Assembly: GCA_044508835.1 (NCBI GenBank)
Contig: JBIQHD010000033.1
Coordinates: forward strand, 1-53,618
DNA length: 53,618 nucleotides
Reading direction: 5' to 3'
DNA from: JAKFDI01 sp044508835
Lineage (GTDB): Bacteria > Pseudomonadota > Gammaproteobacteria > Burkholderiales > Burkholderiaceae_C
Shown here in pieces: positions 40,409-48,566 of the stretch (position 1 is its first letter; the number at the start of each line of letters is the position of its first letter). Made by a program: the position numbers and the translations under genes. The notes below the pieces were generated by a model, which worked only from the letters and a program-made list of their open reading frames with translations, was not told the origin of the DNA and made no database searches.

Positions 40409-41995
40409 GTGAACCAAGAAGTCGAGACCGGCGCGGCCGGCGCCCTTTCGCTGGACGGTGAATACGCCGCCGAGCTGACCGAACTGGCCCAGCGCCGCCG
40501 CCAGGCCGCGGCCATGGGCGGCGAGCAGGCGCTCGCCGCCTTCAAGGCGCGCGGCCGCATGAACGCGCGCGAGCGCATCGCCGCGCTGCTCGACGCCGGC
40601 AGCTTCCGCGAGATGGGCCGCATCACCGGCAAGGGGCAGTACGACGCCGAAGGCCACTTCCAGGGGCTGACGCCGGTCAACGCGATCATCGGCAACGGCC
40701 GCATCGAGGGCCGCAAGGTCGTCGTCTCGGCCGACGACTACACGCTGCGCGCCGGTTCGTCGGAGGCCACCATCTCCGACAAGTGGATCTACGCCGAGCG
40801 CATGGCGCTCGACCTGATGATGCCGCTCATCCGGCTCGTCGACACCGCCGGCGGCAGCGTCAAGCTGCTGGAGCAGAGCGGCCACAGCAAGATCCCCGGC
40901 TACCCGACCTGGCCCAACGTGGAGCTGCTGCGCACGGTGCCGGTGGTCGGCGTCGCGCTCGGCTCCTGCGCCGGCCTGGGCGCGATGAAGGTGCTGGTGT
41001 CGCACTTCTCCGTCATGGTGCGCGACCAGGCGCAGGTCTTCGCCGCCGGCCCGCCGGTGGTCAAGCAGGCCTACGGGATCGACATCGACAAGAACGACCT
41101 GGGCGGCTACAAGGTCCACCGCCGCAGCGCGCTGGTGCACAACGAGGCCGCGAACGAGGAGGACGCCTTCGAGCAGGTCCGGCGCTTCCTGTCCTACCTG
41201 CCGCGCAACGCCGCCACGCTGGCGCAGCGCACGGCCTGCGACGACGCCGCCGACCGCGCCGACGACTGGCTGAAGAACGCCATCCCGCACGACCGGCGCA
41301 AGATCTTCGACCCGCGCAAGATCCTCGCCTCGGTCTTCGACCGCGACTCGGTGTTCGAGATCGGCCGCTACCAGGGCGGCTCCACCATCACCGCCTTCGC
41401 GCGCCTGAACGGCTACCCGGTGGGCGTGCTGTGCAGCGACCCGCGCGTCGCCGGCGGCGCGATGACGACGGCCTCGGCCTGGAAGACCGAGCGCCACACC
41501 AAGCTGTGCGACACCTTCGGCCTGCCCGTCGTCAACTTGGTGGACCAGCCCGGCAACACCACCGGCCCGGAGGCCGAGCTCGCCGGCACGCTGCTCGGCG
41601 CCGTGCGGGTGCTGACCACCATCGAGACGTTGTCGGTGCCCTGGGTGTCGATCATCATGCGGCGCGCCTTCGGCATGGCCGGCGGCCTGCATGCGCCCAA
41701 GACCTTCCCGCAGCTCAACCACCGCTTCGCCTGGCCCTCGGCGCGCTGGGGCTCGATCCCCATCGAGGGCGGCGTGGCCGCCGCCTACCGCCAGGAGATC
41801 GCCGAGGCGGCCGACCCCGCGGCCAAGCGTGCCGAGCTGGAGGCCTACTACCACCGCATCGGCTCGCCCTTCCGCACGGCCGAGCGCTTCGGCGTGCTGG
41901 ACATCATCGACCCCCGCGAGACGCGCGCCGTGCTGTGCGACTGGGTCGAGGACGCCTGGGACGCGATGACGGCACGCCGCCGCGCCGGCCGGTAG
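40409..41995 (+). CDS. Acyl-CoA carboxylase carboxyltransferase subunit
   Basis: A 528-residue carboxyltransferase, collinear with the one at 35595. Conserved blocks are LVDTAGGSVKLLEQSGHSK, GVALGSCAGLGAMKVLVSH, VNLVDQPGNTTGPEAELAG and AFGMAGGLHAPKTFPQ. The GTG start has GGAG about 8 bases before it. Its C-terminus reaches to within 10 bp of the biotin carboxylase gene. With the biotin carrier at 38166 it makes a three-component carboxylase. The acyl-CoA substrate cannot be deduced from sequence; acetyl, propionyl, methylcrotonyl or a less common acyl group are all possible. Confidence 0.88.
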   Translation: MNQEVETGAAGALSLDGEYAAELTELAQRRRQAAAMGGEQALAAFKARGRMNARERIAALLDAGSFREMGRITGKGQYDAEGHFQGLTPVNAIIGNGRIEGRKVVVSADDYTLRAGSSEATISDKWIYAERMALDLMMPLIRLVDTAGGSVKLLEQSGHSKIPGYPTWPNVELLRTVPVVGVALGSCAGLGAMKVLVSHFSVMVRDQAQVFAAGPPVVKQAYGIDIDKNDLGGYKVHRRSALVHNEAANEEDAFEQVRRFLSYLPRNAATLAQRTACDDAADRADDWLKNAIPHDRRKIFDPRKILASVFDRDSVFEIGRYQGGSTITAFARLNGYPVGVLCSDPRVAGGAMTTASAWKTERHTKLCDTFGLPVVNLVDQPGNTTGPEAELAGTLLGAVRVLTTIETLSVPWVSIIMRRAFGMAGGLHAPKTFPQLNHRFAWPSARWGSIPIEGGVAAAYRQEIAEAADPAAKRAELEAYYHRIGSPFRTAERFGVLDIIDPRETRAVLCDWVEDAWDAMTARRRAGR

Positions 41996-42005
41996 GGGGC
42001 CGGCC

Positions 42006-43352
42006 ATGTTCCAGAAAGTGCTTGTCGCCAACCGCGGCGCGGTGGCCGCGCGCGTGATCCGCGCGCTGCGGCAGCTCGGCATCCGCTCGGTGGCGGTGTA
42101 CTCGGAGGCCGACGCCGGCCTGCCCTACCTCGCCGAGGCCGACCAGGCCGTGTGCATCGGCCCGCCCGAGGCCCGGGCCAGCTACCTCGACCAGGAGGCG
42201 CTGCTGCGGGTGCTGAGGGAGACCGGCTGCGACGGCGTGCACCCCGGCTACGGCTTCCTGGCGGAGAACGCCGAATTCGCCCGCCGGGTGCAGGCGGCCG
42301 GCGCCGTCTTCATCGGCCCGAGCGCGCAGTGGATCGACGCCATGGGCCACAAGACCCGCGCCCGCGACCTGATGGCGCGGCACGGCATGGCCATGGCGCC
42401 CAGTTCCGGCCTGCTGTCGGGCGACCCGGCACAGGCGCTCGAAGCGGCGCGGGCCATCGGCTTTCCCGTGCTGGTGAAGCCGGCCGCCGGCGGCGGCGGC
42501 ATCGGCATGATCGCCGCCCACGACGCGGCCGGTCTTGAGCAGGCCATCGCGCGGGCCGGGTCGCTGGCGGCGCGCAGCTTCGGCAGCGCCGAGATCTATC
42601 TCGAGCGCCTGATGCTCGAGCCCCGGCACGTCGAGTTCCAGATCCTCGCCGACCGGCACGGCGCGGTGCGCCACGTGTTCGAGCGCGACTGCTCCATCCA
42701 GCGCCGCCACCAGAAGGTCATCGAGGAATCGCCCGCGCCGGGGCTGCCGCGCACGCTGGTGGCCGATGCCGGCGAGCGCATGGCCGGCGTGCTGCGCCAG
42801 CTGCGCTACGACGTGATCGGCACGGTGGAGACGCTGTACGGCGGCGGCGAGGACTTCCAGTTCCTGGAGATGAACACGCGGCTGCAGGTGGAGCACGCGG
42901 TGACGGAAGAGATCACCGGCGTCGACCTGGTCCAGGCGCAGATCCGCCTGGCCGCCGGCGCGCGCCTGGCCGAGGTGCTGCCGGCCGTGATCGCGCCGCG
43001 CGGGCATGCGATCGAGGCGCGCATCTATGCCGAGGACCCGGTGCGCTTCTATCCCTCGCCCGGCCGGCTGTCGACGCTGCGCCTGCCCAGCGGCCCGGGC
43101 ATCCGCGTCGAGACGGGCCTCGCCGAGGGCTGCAGCGTGACGCCCTACTACGACCCGATGATCGCCAAGCTCATCGTGCACGCGGACGACCGCGCCGCCG
43201 CCATCGAGCGCCTGATCGGCGCGATCGATGCCACCGTGATCGAAGGGGTGAAGCACAACCTGCCCTTCGTGCGCAAGGTGCTCGACAGCGAGGCGTTCCG
43301 CGCCGGCCGGGTGCACACCGGCCTGGCGGCGCAGGTGCTGGCGTCGGCGTAG
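42006..43352 (+). CDS. Biotin carboxylase subunit (AccC-like)
   Basis: A 448-residue biotin carboxylase. It has the N-terminal pre-ATP-grasp domain (FQKVLVANRGAVAARVIRALRQLG), the ATP-grasp loop KPAAGGGGIGM (about 158-168), the active-site EMNTRLQVEH (Glu, Asn, Arg and Glu ligands, near 289-298), and the C-terminal cap. Length fits AccC. In the usual starting motif IANRGEIA the Glu-Ile is replaced by Ala-Val (NRGAVAAR), which is unusual. It converts bicarbonate, ATP and biotinyl carrier to carboxybiotin. It closes the operon with carrier, YeiH, GntR and carboxyltransferase genes. Confidence 0.92.
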   Translation: MFQKVLVANRGAVAARVIRALRQLGIRSVAVYSEADAGLPYLAEADQAVCIGPPEARASYLDQEALLRVLRETGCDGVHPGYGFLAENAEFARRVQAAGAVFIGPSAQWIDAMGHKTRARDLMARHGMAMAPSSGLLSGDPAQALEAARAIGFPVLVKPAAGGGGIGMIAAHDAAGLEQAIARAGSLAARSFGSAEIYLERLMLEPRHVEFQILADRHGAVRHVFERDCSIQRRHQKVIEESPAPGLPRTLVADAGERMAGVLRQLRYDVIGTVETLYGGGEDFQFLEMNTRLQVEHAVTEEITGVDLVQAQIRLAAGARLAEVLPAVIAPRGHAIEARIYAEDPVRFYPSPGRLSTLRLPSGPGIRVETGLAEGCSVTPYYDPMIAKLIVHADDRAAAIERLIGAIDATVIEGVKHNLPFVRKVLDSEAFRAGRVHTGLAAQVLASA

Positions 43353-43408
43353 CCGCCGCCGGAAGGAAGGCAGAGGCAAGGGTTTGCTCTGCTTATGTTC
43401 ATCTTGTG

Positions 43409-43420
43409 ATTGTTGACAAT
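43409..43420. promoter_or_regulatory. GntR-type palindrome, site 2
   Basis: ATTGTTGACAAT, identical to the element at 38127-38138, lies 72 bp upstream of the Bug start codon chosen at 43493. It is embedded in a wider 20-bp near-symmetric block, TGT-N-ATTGTTGACAAT-N-ACA (43405-43424). Confidence 0.72.
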
Positions 43421-43492
43421 AACAGCAGACCTGCCGGCACCCGGCGCGACGCGCCGGACGCCCGAACCGTGGACCCCCGACTGGAGACGATC

Positions 43493-44446
43493 TTGAAGCA
43501 TCGAACGAAGACTCTTCTGGCCATCGCATCGCTGATCTCGACGGCGGCGCTGGCGGACTACCCCGAGCGCCCGGTCACGGTGATCATCCCGTTCCCGCCC
43601 GGCGGCAGCGTCGACCCGATCGCGCGGGCGCTGCAGCAGGGCATGCAGGAGGAACTCGGCGGCTCGCTGGTCATCATGAACCAGCCCGGCGCGGGCGGCA
43701 CGCTCGGCACCGGCCGCGTCGCGAACGCGGCGCCCGACGGCTACACGCTGGCCATCACCACCGTCGGGCCGCTGACGACGCAGCCGCACATGATGGCCTC
43801 GCTGAAGTACGGCGTGGGCAGCTTCGAGTACGTCTGCCGCACGCACGTGACGCCGCAGGTGCTGGCCGTGCCGGCCAACTCGCCCTACAAGACCCTCAAG
43901 GACCTGGTCGCCGACGCCAAGCAGAACCCCGAGAAGGTGGCCTTCACCTCGACCGGCATCGGCTCGCTGCCGCATCTGGCCCTCGTCGAGTTCGGCCAGC
44001 TCGCCGGCTTCAAGTGGCTGCACGTGCCCAGCAAGGGCGACGGCGAGGCCTCGACGCTGGCGATGCAGGGCCAGATCACCGGCTGGGTCGCCGGCCTGCA
44101 GACCTTCGCGACGCTGTCGCCCCGGCTGCGGGCGCTGGGCATCCTGGAGCCCGAGCGCAACCCCGCGCTGCCCGACGTGCCGACCTTCCGCGAGCAGGGC
44201 TTCGACATCCTCTCGATGGGCTGGGGCGGCATGATCGCGCCCAAGGGCACGCCGGCGAACGTCATCGCCAAGCTGTCCGCGGCCTGCGACAAGGCCGCCA
44301 AGGCGCCGGCGTTCGAGACCGTGCTGAAGAACCTGATGATCCCGCAGGGCTACCTGCCGGCCGCCGAGTTCAGCCGCTTCGTGAACAGCGAGTACCAGCG
44401 CTACGGCCGGCTGATCGAGTCGACCGGCGCGAAGAAGGCCGAGTAG
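43493..44446 (+). CDS. Bug-family tripartite tricarboxylate transporter substrate receptor
   Basis: A 317-residue periplasmic receptor. I take TTG 43493 as start: GGAG lies 6 bases upstream and the N-terminus becomes a short signal peptide (KHRTKTLLAIASLISTAALA). A longer frame from 43406 would run through the GntR palindrome and is rejected. The mature part YPERPVTVIIPFPPGGSVDPIAR is the Bug signature, and IMNQPGAGGTLGTGRVAN is the ligand-loop block. It is followed after 18 bp by an amidohydrolase gene, with which it shares the GntR-type site. No membrane partners are present. Confidence 0.87.
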   Translation: MKHRTKTLLAIASLISTAALADYPERPVTVIIPFPPGGSVDPIARALQQGMQEELGGSLVIMNQPGAGGTLGTGRVANAAPDGYTLAITTVGPLTTQPHMMASLKYGVGSFEYVCRTHVTPQVLAVPANSPYKTLKDLVADAKQNPEKVAFTSTGIGSLPHLALVEFGQLAGFKWLHVPSKGDGEASTLAMQGQITGWVAGLQTFATLSPRLRALGILEPERNPALPDVPTFREQGFDILSMGWGGMIAPKGTPANVIAKLSAACDKAAKAPAFETVLKNLMIPQGYLPAAEFSRFVNSEYQRYGRLIESTGAKKAE

Positions 44447-44464
44447 CCGCAGCCGGAGACACGC

Positions 44465-45334
44465 ATGACCGACCCATCGGCCGCGCCCGGCGGCGCGGCG
44501 CCGCGGTTCACGCCGCCGCCGCTGTCGTGCGACTCGCACCTGCACTTCTACGGCCCGCTGGACGCCTACCCGGTGGCCGCCGACCATGCCTACGAGGTGC
44601 CCGACGCCACGCCGGCGCAGTTCATCGCCGAGCAGCGCGCCGTCGGACTGGAGCGGGCCGTGGTGGTGCACGCGAACGCCAGCGGCCGCGACAACCGGCG
44701 GACGCTGGACGCGCTGCGCGAGTACCCCGCCAGCTTCCGCGGCATCGTCACGCCGCCGCTGGAGACGCCCTCGGACGCGCGGCTGCAGGCCTGGGACCGC
44801 GCCGGCGTGCGCGGCGTGCGCTTCTCCTACGTCGGCAGGCCCGGCCCCGGCATGGCGCTGGACGAGCGCCTGGCCGCGCGCATCGCCGGCCTCGGCTGGC
44901 ATGCGCAGGTCCACGTCGCCGGCGACCAGATCGTGGGCCTCGCCGACCGGCTGCTCGCCCTGCCCTGCCCGGTCGTCATCGACCACATGGCGCGCATCCC
45001 CGCCCACTGGGGCGTGGACTGCGAGGCCTTCCAGACCCTGCTGCGCCTCGTCGACAGCGGCCGCGTCTGGGTGAAGCTGTCGGCGCCGATGCGGCTGTCG
45101 TCGCAGGCGCTGGCGCCCTACGCCGACGTCCAGCCGTTCGCGCGTGCGCTGGTCGAGCGCGCGGTGGAGCGCATGCTGTGGGGCTCGGACTGGCCCAACG
45201 TCAACTTCGCCGGCGTGGTGCCGAGCTACGCGCAGCTGCTGGACCTGCTGTTCGACTGGGCGCCCGAGGCCTCGCAGCGCCAGCGCATCCTCGTCGACAA
45301 CCCGGCGCGGGTGTACGGGTTCGGCCTCGCATAG
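44465..45334 (+). CDS. Amidohydrolase family protein, 2-pyrone-4,6-dicarboxylate-hydrolase-like
   Basis: A 289-residue TIM-barrel hydrolase (amidohydrolase_2). The first motif CDSHLHFYG places His25 and His27; a VHANASGRDNRRTLDAL block follows, then VIDHMARIP for a further His, and LWGSDWPN near residue 240 supplies the catalytic Asp. This architecture fits LigI and related lactonases that open pyrone or muconolactone-type rings. It is 18 bp downstream of the Bug gene. Bound acid from the periplasm may thus feed a lactone-hydrolysing step. Specificity is not certain. Confidence 0.85.
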   Translation: MTDPSAAPGGAAPRFTPPPLSCDSHLHFYGPLDAYPVAADHAYEVPDATPAQFIAEQRAVGLERAVVVHANASGRDNRRTLDALREYPASFRGIVTPPLETPSDARLQAWDRAGVRGVRFSYVGRPGPGMALDERLAARIAGLGWHAQVHVAGDQIVGLADRLLALPCPVVIDHMARIPAHWGVDCEAFQTLLRLVDSGRVWVKLSAPMRLSSQALAPYADVQPFARALVERAVERMLWGSDWPNVNFAGVVPSYAQLLDLLFDWAPEASQRQRILVDNPARVYGFGLA

Positions 45335-45363
45335 CCGCGCCGCCTTCTCCATCGCAGCAGCGT

Positions 45364-45392
45364 GCGCGGGCCCCGGTCGACGGGGCCCGCGC
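45364..45392. terminator. Bidirectional GC-rich hairpin between convergent genes
   Basis: GCGCGGGCCCC (45364-45374) pairs perfectly with GGGGCCCGCGC (45382-45392) across a 7-base loop. It lies between the convergent amidohydrolase and CaiB genes, 11 bp from the CaiB stop. The stem is very strong, while T-tracts on both sides are short, so it may need Rho or act as a pause. Confidence 0.6.
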
Positions 45393-45402
45393 CTTCGTCC
45401 GT

Positions 45403-46578
45403 TCACTTCGCGGCGGCGCGGACTTCCTGCTTGACGGCCTCGGTGTCGGCGCCCAGGTCGGGCCCGCTGCGGTGGATGCGCCCCGGCGTGGCGGACAGCC
45501 GCGGCACGATGCCGACCTGCGTGGTGTGGCCGAGCGTGGGATGCGGCACCTGCGCCAGCATGTCGCGCGCGGCGAACTGCGGGTCGCGGTAGATGTCGGC
45601 GATGGTGTAGGCGCGCGCCGCCGGCACGTCGGCCTGCAGCAGCAGGGCTTCCAGCGCCTCGCCGTCGAACTGCCGGGTCCACTCGCCGATGATGGCGTCG
45701 AGCGCCTTCATGTTGGGCTTCTGGCCGCGCGTGCGGATGCTCGCGAACCGTTCGTCGGTGAGCAGCGCCGGCTGCGCCATCACCTTCACCAGGCGCTCGA
45801 AGGTCGGGTTGCTGTTCGCCGCGATGAGCACGTAGCCGCCGTCGCGCGTCGGGTAGAGGCTGTTCGGCGCCATCGAGGGCAGGTTCGGCCCTTCGCGCTG
45901 CGGCACGGTGCCCAGCTTCTCGTAGGCCGGCACCATCGGCGCGAGCTGGGTGAACGCGGCCTCGTACAGCGCCACGTCCACCACCTGGCCGAGCCCGGAC
46001 TGCGCACGCTCGTGGATCGCGGCCATCGCACCGAAGGCGGCATAGACCGAGGTCAGGTAGTCGGTGGTGGCCAGCGCCACGCGCGCGGGCGGGCGGTCGG
46101 GGTCGCCGGTGAGGTGGCGCACGCCGCCCACGGCCTCGCAGATGGCGCCGTAGCCGGGCCGCTGGGCGTACGGGCCGCTCTGCCCGTAGCCGCTGATGCG
46201 CACCATGACCAGGCCCGGGTTGGCCCGGGACAGCACGTCGTAGCCGAAGCCCAGGCGCTCGAGCACGCCCGGGCGGTTGTTCTCGACCAGGATGTCGGCC
46301 TGCGCGATCAGGGCGTGCGCGACGGCGCTGTCCGCGGGGTTCTTCAGGTCGAGCACCACCGAGCGCTTGTTGCGAAGAATGGTCGCGGCATAGAGCGAGG
46401 CGTCCTCCACGTGGCTGCCCATCTGGCGCACGGGGTCGCCGTCCGGCGGCTCGATCTTGATCACGTCGGCGCCGAAGTCGGCGAGCAGCCGCGCGCAGGC
46501 CGGGCCGGCGATGGTGGTGCAGATTTCGATGACCTTCAGGTTGGCCAGCGGGCCGTCGGGGCTGCGTGCGTGGTTCAT
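45403..46578 (-). CDS. CaiB/BaiF family (class III) CoA transferase
   Basis: A 391-residue formyl-CoA/carnitine-type CoA transferase that should activate a carboxylic acid. The start reads LKVIEICTTIAGPACARLLADFGADVIKIEPPDGDPVR; the conserved Asp of the thioester site is likely in ATTDYLTSVYAAFG near 168-180; GYGQSGPYAQRPGYG and the later NSNPTFERLVKVMAQP are family blocks. The ATG at 46578 is chosen because the reading frame upstream lacks family similarity. It is divergent from the OB-fold/thiolase block across 350 bp. A GntR-like palindrome lies about 105 bp upstream, placing it in the carboxylase regulon. Confidence 0.87.
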   Translation of the reverse strand: MNHARSPDGPLANLKVIEICTTIAGPACARLLADFGADVIKIEPPDGDPVRQMGSHVEDASLYAATILRNKRSVVLDLKNPADSAVAHALIAQADILVENNRPGVLERLGFGYDVLSRANPGLVMVRISGYGQSGPYAQRPGYGAICEAVGGVRHLTGDPDRPPARVALATTDYLTSVYAAFGAMAAIHERAQSGLGQVVDVALYEAAFTQLAPMVPAYEKLGTVPQREGPNLPSMAPNSLYPTRDGGYVLIAANSNPTFERLVKVMAQPALLTDERFASIRTRGQKPNMKALDAIIGEWTRQFDGEALEALLLQADVPAARAYTIADIYRDPQFAARDMLAQVPHPTLGHTTQVGIVPRLSATPGRIHRSGPDLGADTEAVKQEVRAAAK

Positions 46579-46670
46579 GGGGTTCCGGGTGGTTTCGCTC
46601 ACTGGCCTGCCGGCGCGCGGACCCGCAGGGGTCGAAGGCACGAACGGCGCCTGCGCCGTTGTGTCAATGT

Positions 46671-46692
46671 CAATCATATGATTGTTAACATT
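46671..46692. promoter_or_regulatory. GntR-type site 3 with adjoining perfect palindrome
   Basis: A perfect 14-bp palindrome, CAATCATATGATTG (46671-46684), is directly fused to ATTGTTAACATT (46681-46692), a one-base variant of the ATTGT-N2-ACAAT operator at 38127 and 43409. It is about 95-115 bp upstream of the CaiB ATG on the minus strand. Repeated TGTCAAT half-sites continue to its left. Confidence 0.6.
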
Positions 46693-46776
46693 AACATGCC
46701 CTAGGGGTGACCCGTACCGCCCCGCCGACGGCCCCGTACGGGTCGCGTTCAGTTTCAGTACAAGAAACACGAAAGC

Positions 46777-46903
46777 CCGTTCGCACTGACCCTTCGGCAA
46801 GCTCAGGACTGAAGGCAAGGCTTCGCCTTGTCGAAGTGCCTCTTGGCGCACACGGGGCTTCGATACCTCAGCCCGACCCTTCGACAGGCTCAGGGTGAGC
46901 GGG
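46777..46903. repeat. Dispersed repeat modules (REP-like)
   Basis: Several degenerate copies of the CTTCGAYARGCTCAG/CTTCGATACCTCAG module occur here in both orientations, with a small hairpin CAAGGC-TTC-GCCTTG at 46816-46830. The same family is at 105-172 and 52904-53086. Confidence 0.7.
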
Positions 46904-46929
46904 TCCTGTCGTTCGATCGCAAATGGGTA

Positions 46930-47322
46930 TCAGGCCGGCGTGAACACCGGCACCGGCTGCCCGTCCTCGCTGGGCACCATCACCACCTTCACGGCCTGGC
47001 CGATCGCGAGCGCGTCCGGATCGCAGCCGACGAGGTTGGTCAGCATCGTCGGCCCCTCCTCCAGCGTCACGTAGGCCAGCGTGTAGGGCGGGTCGGCGCG
47101 GCGCATCGGGCTGAAGGAATAGATGACGCCGCGGCCGCTGGCCGGCTTCCATCGCGTGCTGGAGCCGAAGCAGTGCGGGCACATGGCGCGCGGATACCAG
47201 TGCGCGCGGCCGCAGTCGTCGCAGCCCTTGACGAGGAAGCGGCCCTCGCGCGCCGCCTGCCAGAAGGCCTCGGTCTCGGGGCCGGTGACCGGCGAGGGAA
47301 TGGTGCGTTCCTTGGTGGCCAT
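46930..47322 (-). CDS. DUF35 OB-fold protein with zinc ribbon
   Basis: A 130-residue acyl-CoA-binding protein. Zinc-ribbon cysteines are Cys34, Cys37, Cys48 and Cys51 (CxxC-x10-CxxC), followed by an OB-fold (about 55-125). The ATG at 47322 has GGGAG 8 bases upstream; a GTG 9 bases earlier, overlapping the thiolase stop, is an alternative start. It pairs with the thiolase-like gene just upstream, as does the DUF35 protein at 14824-15189, with which it shares only the fold and cysteine spacing. Confidence 0.87.
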   Translation of the reverse strand: MATKERTIPSPVTGPETEAFWQAAREGRFLVKGCDDCGRAHWYPRAMCPHCFGSSTRWKPASGRGVIYSFSPMRRADPPYTLAYVTLEEGPTMLTNLVGCDPDALAIGQAVKVVMVPSEDGQPVPVFTPA

Positions 47323-47327
47323 GTCGT

Positions 47328-48500
47328 TCACTCCCGTTCCAGGATGAGGGTCGAGCTGCCGTGGCGCGTGGCGAGGTTGCCGCCCGTGCCCTGGGCCAGC
47401 GCGAGGTCGCAGTTCTTCACCTGCACCGCGGGATGGGCCTCGCCGCGCAGCTGGCGCACGGCCTCGATCACCTTGGTCATGCCGCCGCGGTTGGCCGGGT
47501 GGTTGTTGCACAGCCCGCCGCCGTCGGTGTTGAACGGCAGGCGGCCGACGCCCGAGATCAGGTTGCCGTCGGCCACGAAGCGCCCGCCCTCGCCCTTGCG
47601 GCAGAAGCCCAGGTCCTCGAGCTGCAGCAGCACGGTGATGGTGAAGCTGTCGTAGATCGAGGCGTACTTGATGTCGGCCGGCGTCACGCCCGCCTGGGCG
47701 AAGGCGAGCGGCCCCGACACCGCCGCGCCGGTGGTGGTGAGGTCGATGTCGCCGCCGGCCGGGTGGCGCACGGTCTCGCCGCTGCCGATCACCTTGACCA
47801 CCGGGCGCTTCAGGCTGCGCGCGATCTCGGGCCGCACCACGACCAGCGCGCCGCCGCCGTCGCTGATGACGCAGCAGTCGAGCCGGTGCAGCGGGTCGCT
47901 CACCATCGGCGAGGCCAGCACGTCGTCCACCGTCACCACGTCGCGCAGCATGGCGTGCGGGTTGTGCTGCGCATGCTGCGAGGCGGCCACCTTGATCCAC
48001 GCGAGCTGTTCGCTGGTGGTGCCGAACTCGTGCATGTGCCGCCGCGCGCACATGCCGTAGCCGTTGACGGTGGTGAGGCCGTACGGGAACTCCCAGGGCG
48101 CGTCGGGCGCCGCGGCGTTGCGCAGGCGCGGCGCGGTGCCGGTGTTCACGCCCTCGCTGCGCGGGCGGCCGGCGAGGGTGATGAGCGCGATGCTGCAGCG
48201 CCCGGCGGCGATGGCATCCGCCGCGTGCGAGACCAGCGACAGGTAGGAGGTGCCGCCGAGGTCCGTCGCGTCGGTGTGCTTCACCCGCAGGTTCATGTAG
48301 TCGATCATCGAGGTTGGCCCCATGCCCGGCGCGTCGCCGGAGCAGAAGTAGCCGTCGACGTCGTCGCGCGACAGGCCCGCGTCGCGCAGCGCGCCCTGCG
48401 CCACTTCGGCGTGCAGCTGGGCCACCGACTTGTCGGGCGCGCGGCGGGTGGGGTGCTCGTAGGCGCCGACGATGCAGGCGCGGGCATGGCGTTGGGTCAC
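47328..48500 (-). CDS. Thiolase-like protein of the cysteine-less acetyltransferase group
   Basis: A 390-residue thiolase-fold protein. At the position of the acyl-accepting cysteine it reads TDLGGTSYLSLVSHAADAIA, with no cysteine; later blocks YGMCARRHMHEFG, DGGGALVVV and the C-terminal NTDGGGLCNNHPANRGG keep the fold. The GTG at 48500 is well placed, with AAGGAAG 6 bases upstream. It is divergent from the flavin reductase gene and pairs with a downstream DUF35 gene. Proteins of this type are likely to be retro-aldolases or acyl-CoA-binding scaffolds; this is inference. Confidence 0.84.
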   Translation of the reverse strand: MTQRHARACIVGAYEHPTRRAPDKSVAQLHAEVAQGALRDAGLSRDDVDGYFCSGDAPGMGPTSMIDYMNLRVKHTDATDLGGTSYLSLVSHAADAIAAGRCSIALITLAGRPRSEGVNTGTAPRLRNAAAPDAPWEFPYGLTTVNGYGMCARRHMHEFGTTSEQLAWIKVAASQHAQHNPHAMLRDVVTVDDVLASPMVSDPLHRLDCCVISDGGGALVVVRPEIARSLKRPVVKVIGSGETVRHPAGGDIDLTTTGAAVSGPLAFAQAGVTPADIKYASIYDSFTITVLLQLEDLGFCRKGEGGRFVADGNLISGVGRLPFNTDGGGLCNNHPANRGGMTKVIEAVRQLRGEAHPAVQVKNCDLALAQGTGGNLATRHGSSTLILERE

Positions 48501-48554
48501 GCGGGGCTTCCTTTCGTTCGGCTCGGGCGGGAGCCGGTCATACGGTGATTCGTA

Positions 48555-48566
48555 GCGGAATACCGC
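48555..48566. promoter_or_regulatory. Candidate palindromic operator between divergent genes
   Basis: GCGGAATACCGC is a GCGG-N4-CCGC inverted repeat in the 135-bp intergenic region between the thiolase-like gene (-) and the flavin reductase gene (+). It is near the middle of that region. No regulator of this system is encoded in the window, so the call is tentative. Confidence 0.35.

Larger units (their letters stand above)
46579..46929. other. 351-bp gene-free interval with regulatory palindrome and repeats
   Basis: No gene is seen here. From left to right it holds the CaiB leader, the GntR-like palindrome at 46671-46692, a bland stretch of about 80 bp, and the dispersed repeat block at 46777-46903, which ends just before the DUF35 stop codon. 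Confidence 0.8.

Noticed and set aside
43406..43492. A GTG start at 43406 for the second Bug receptor
   Set aside because: It would translate through the GntR palindrome and precede the signal peptide by about 29 unconserved residues, whereas TTG 43493 has GGAG at ideal spacing.
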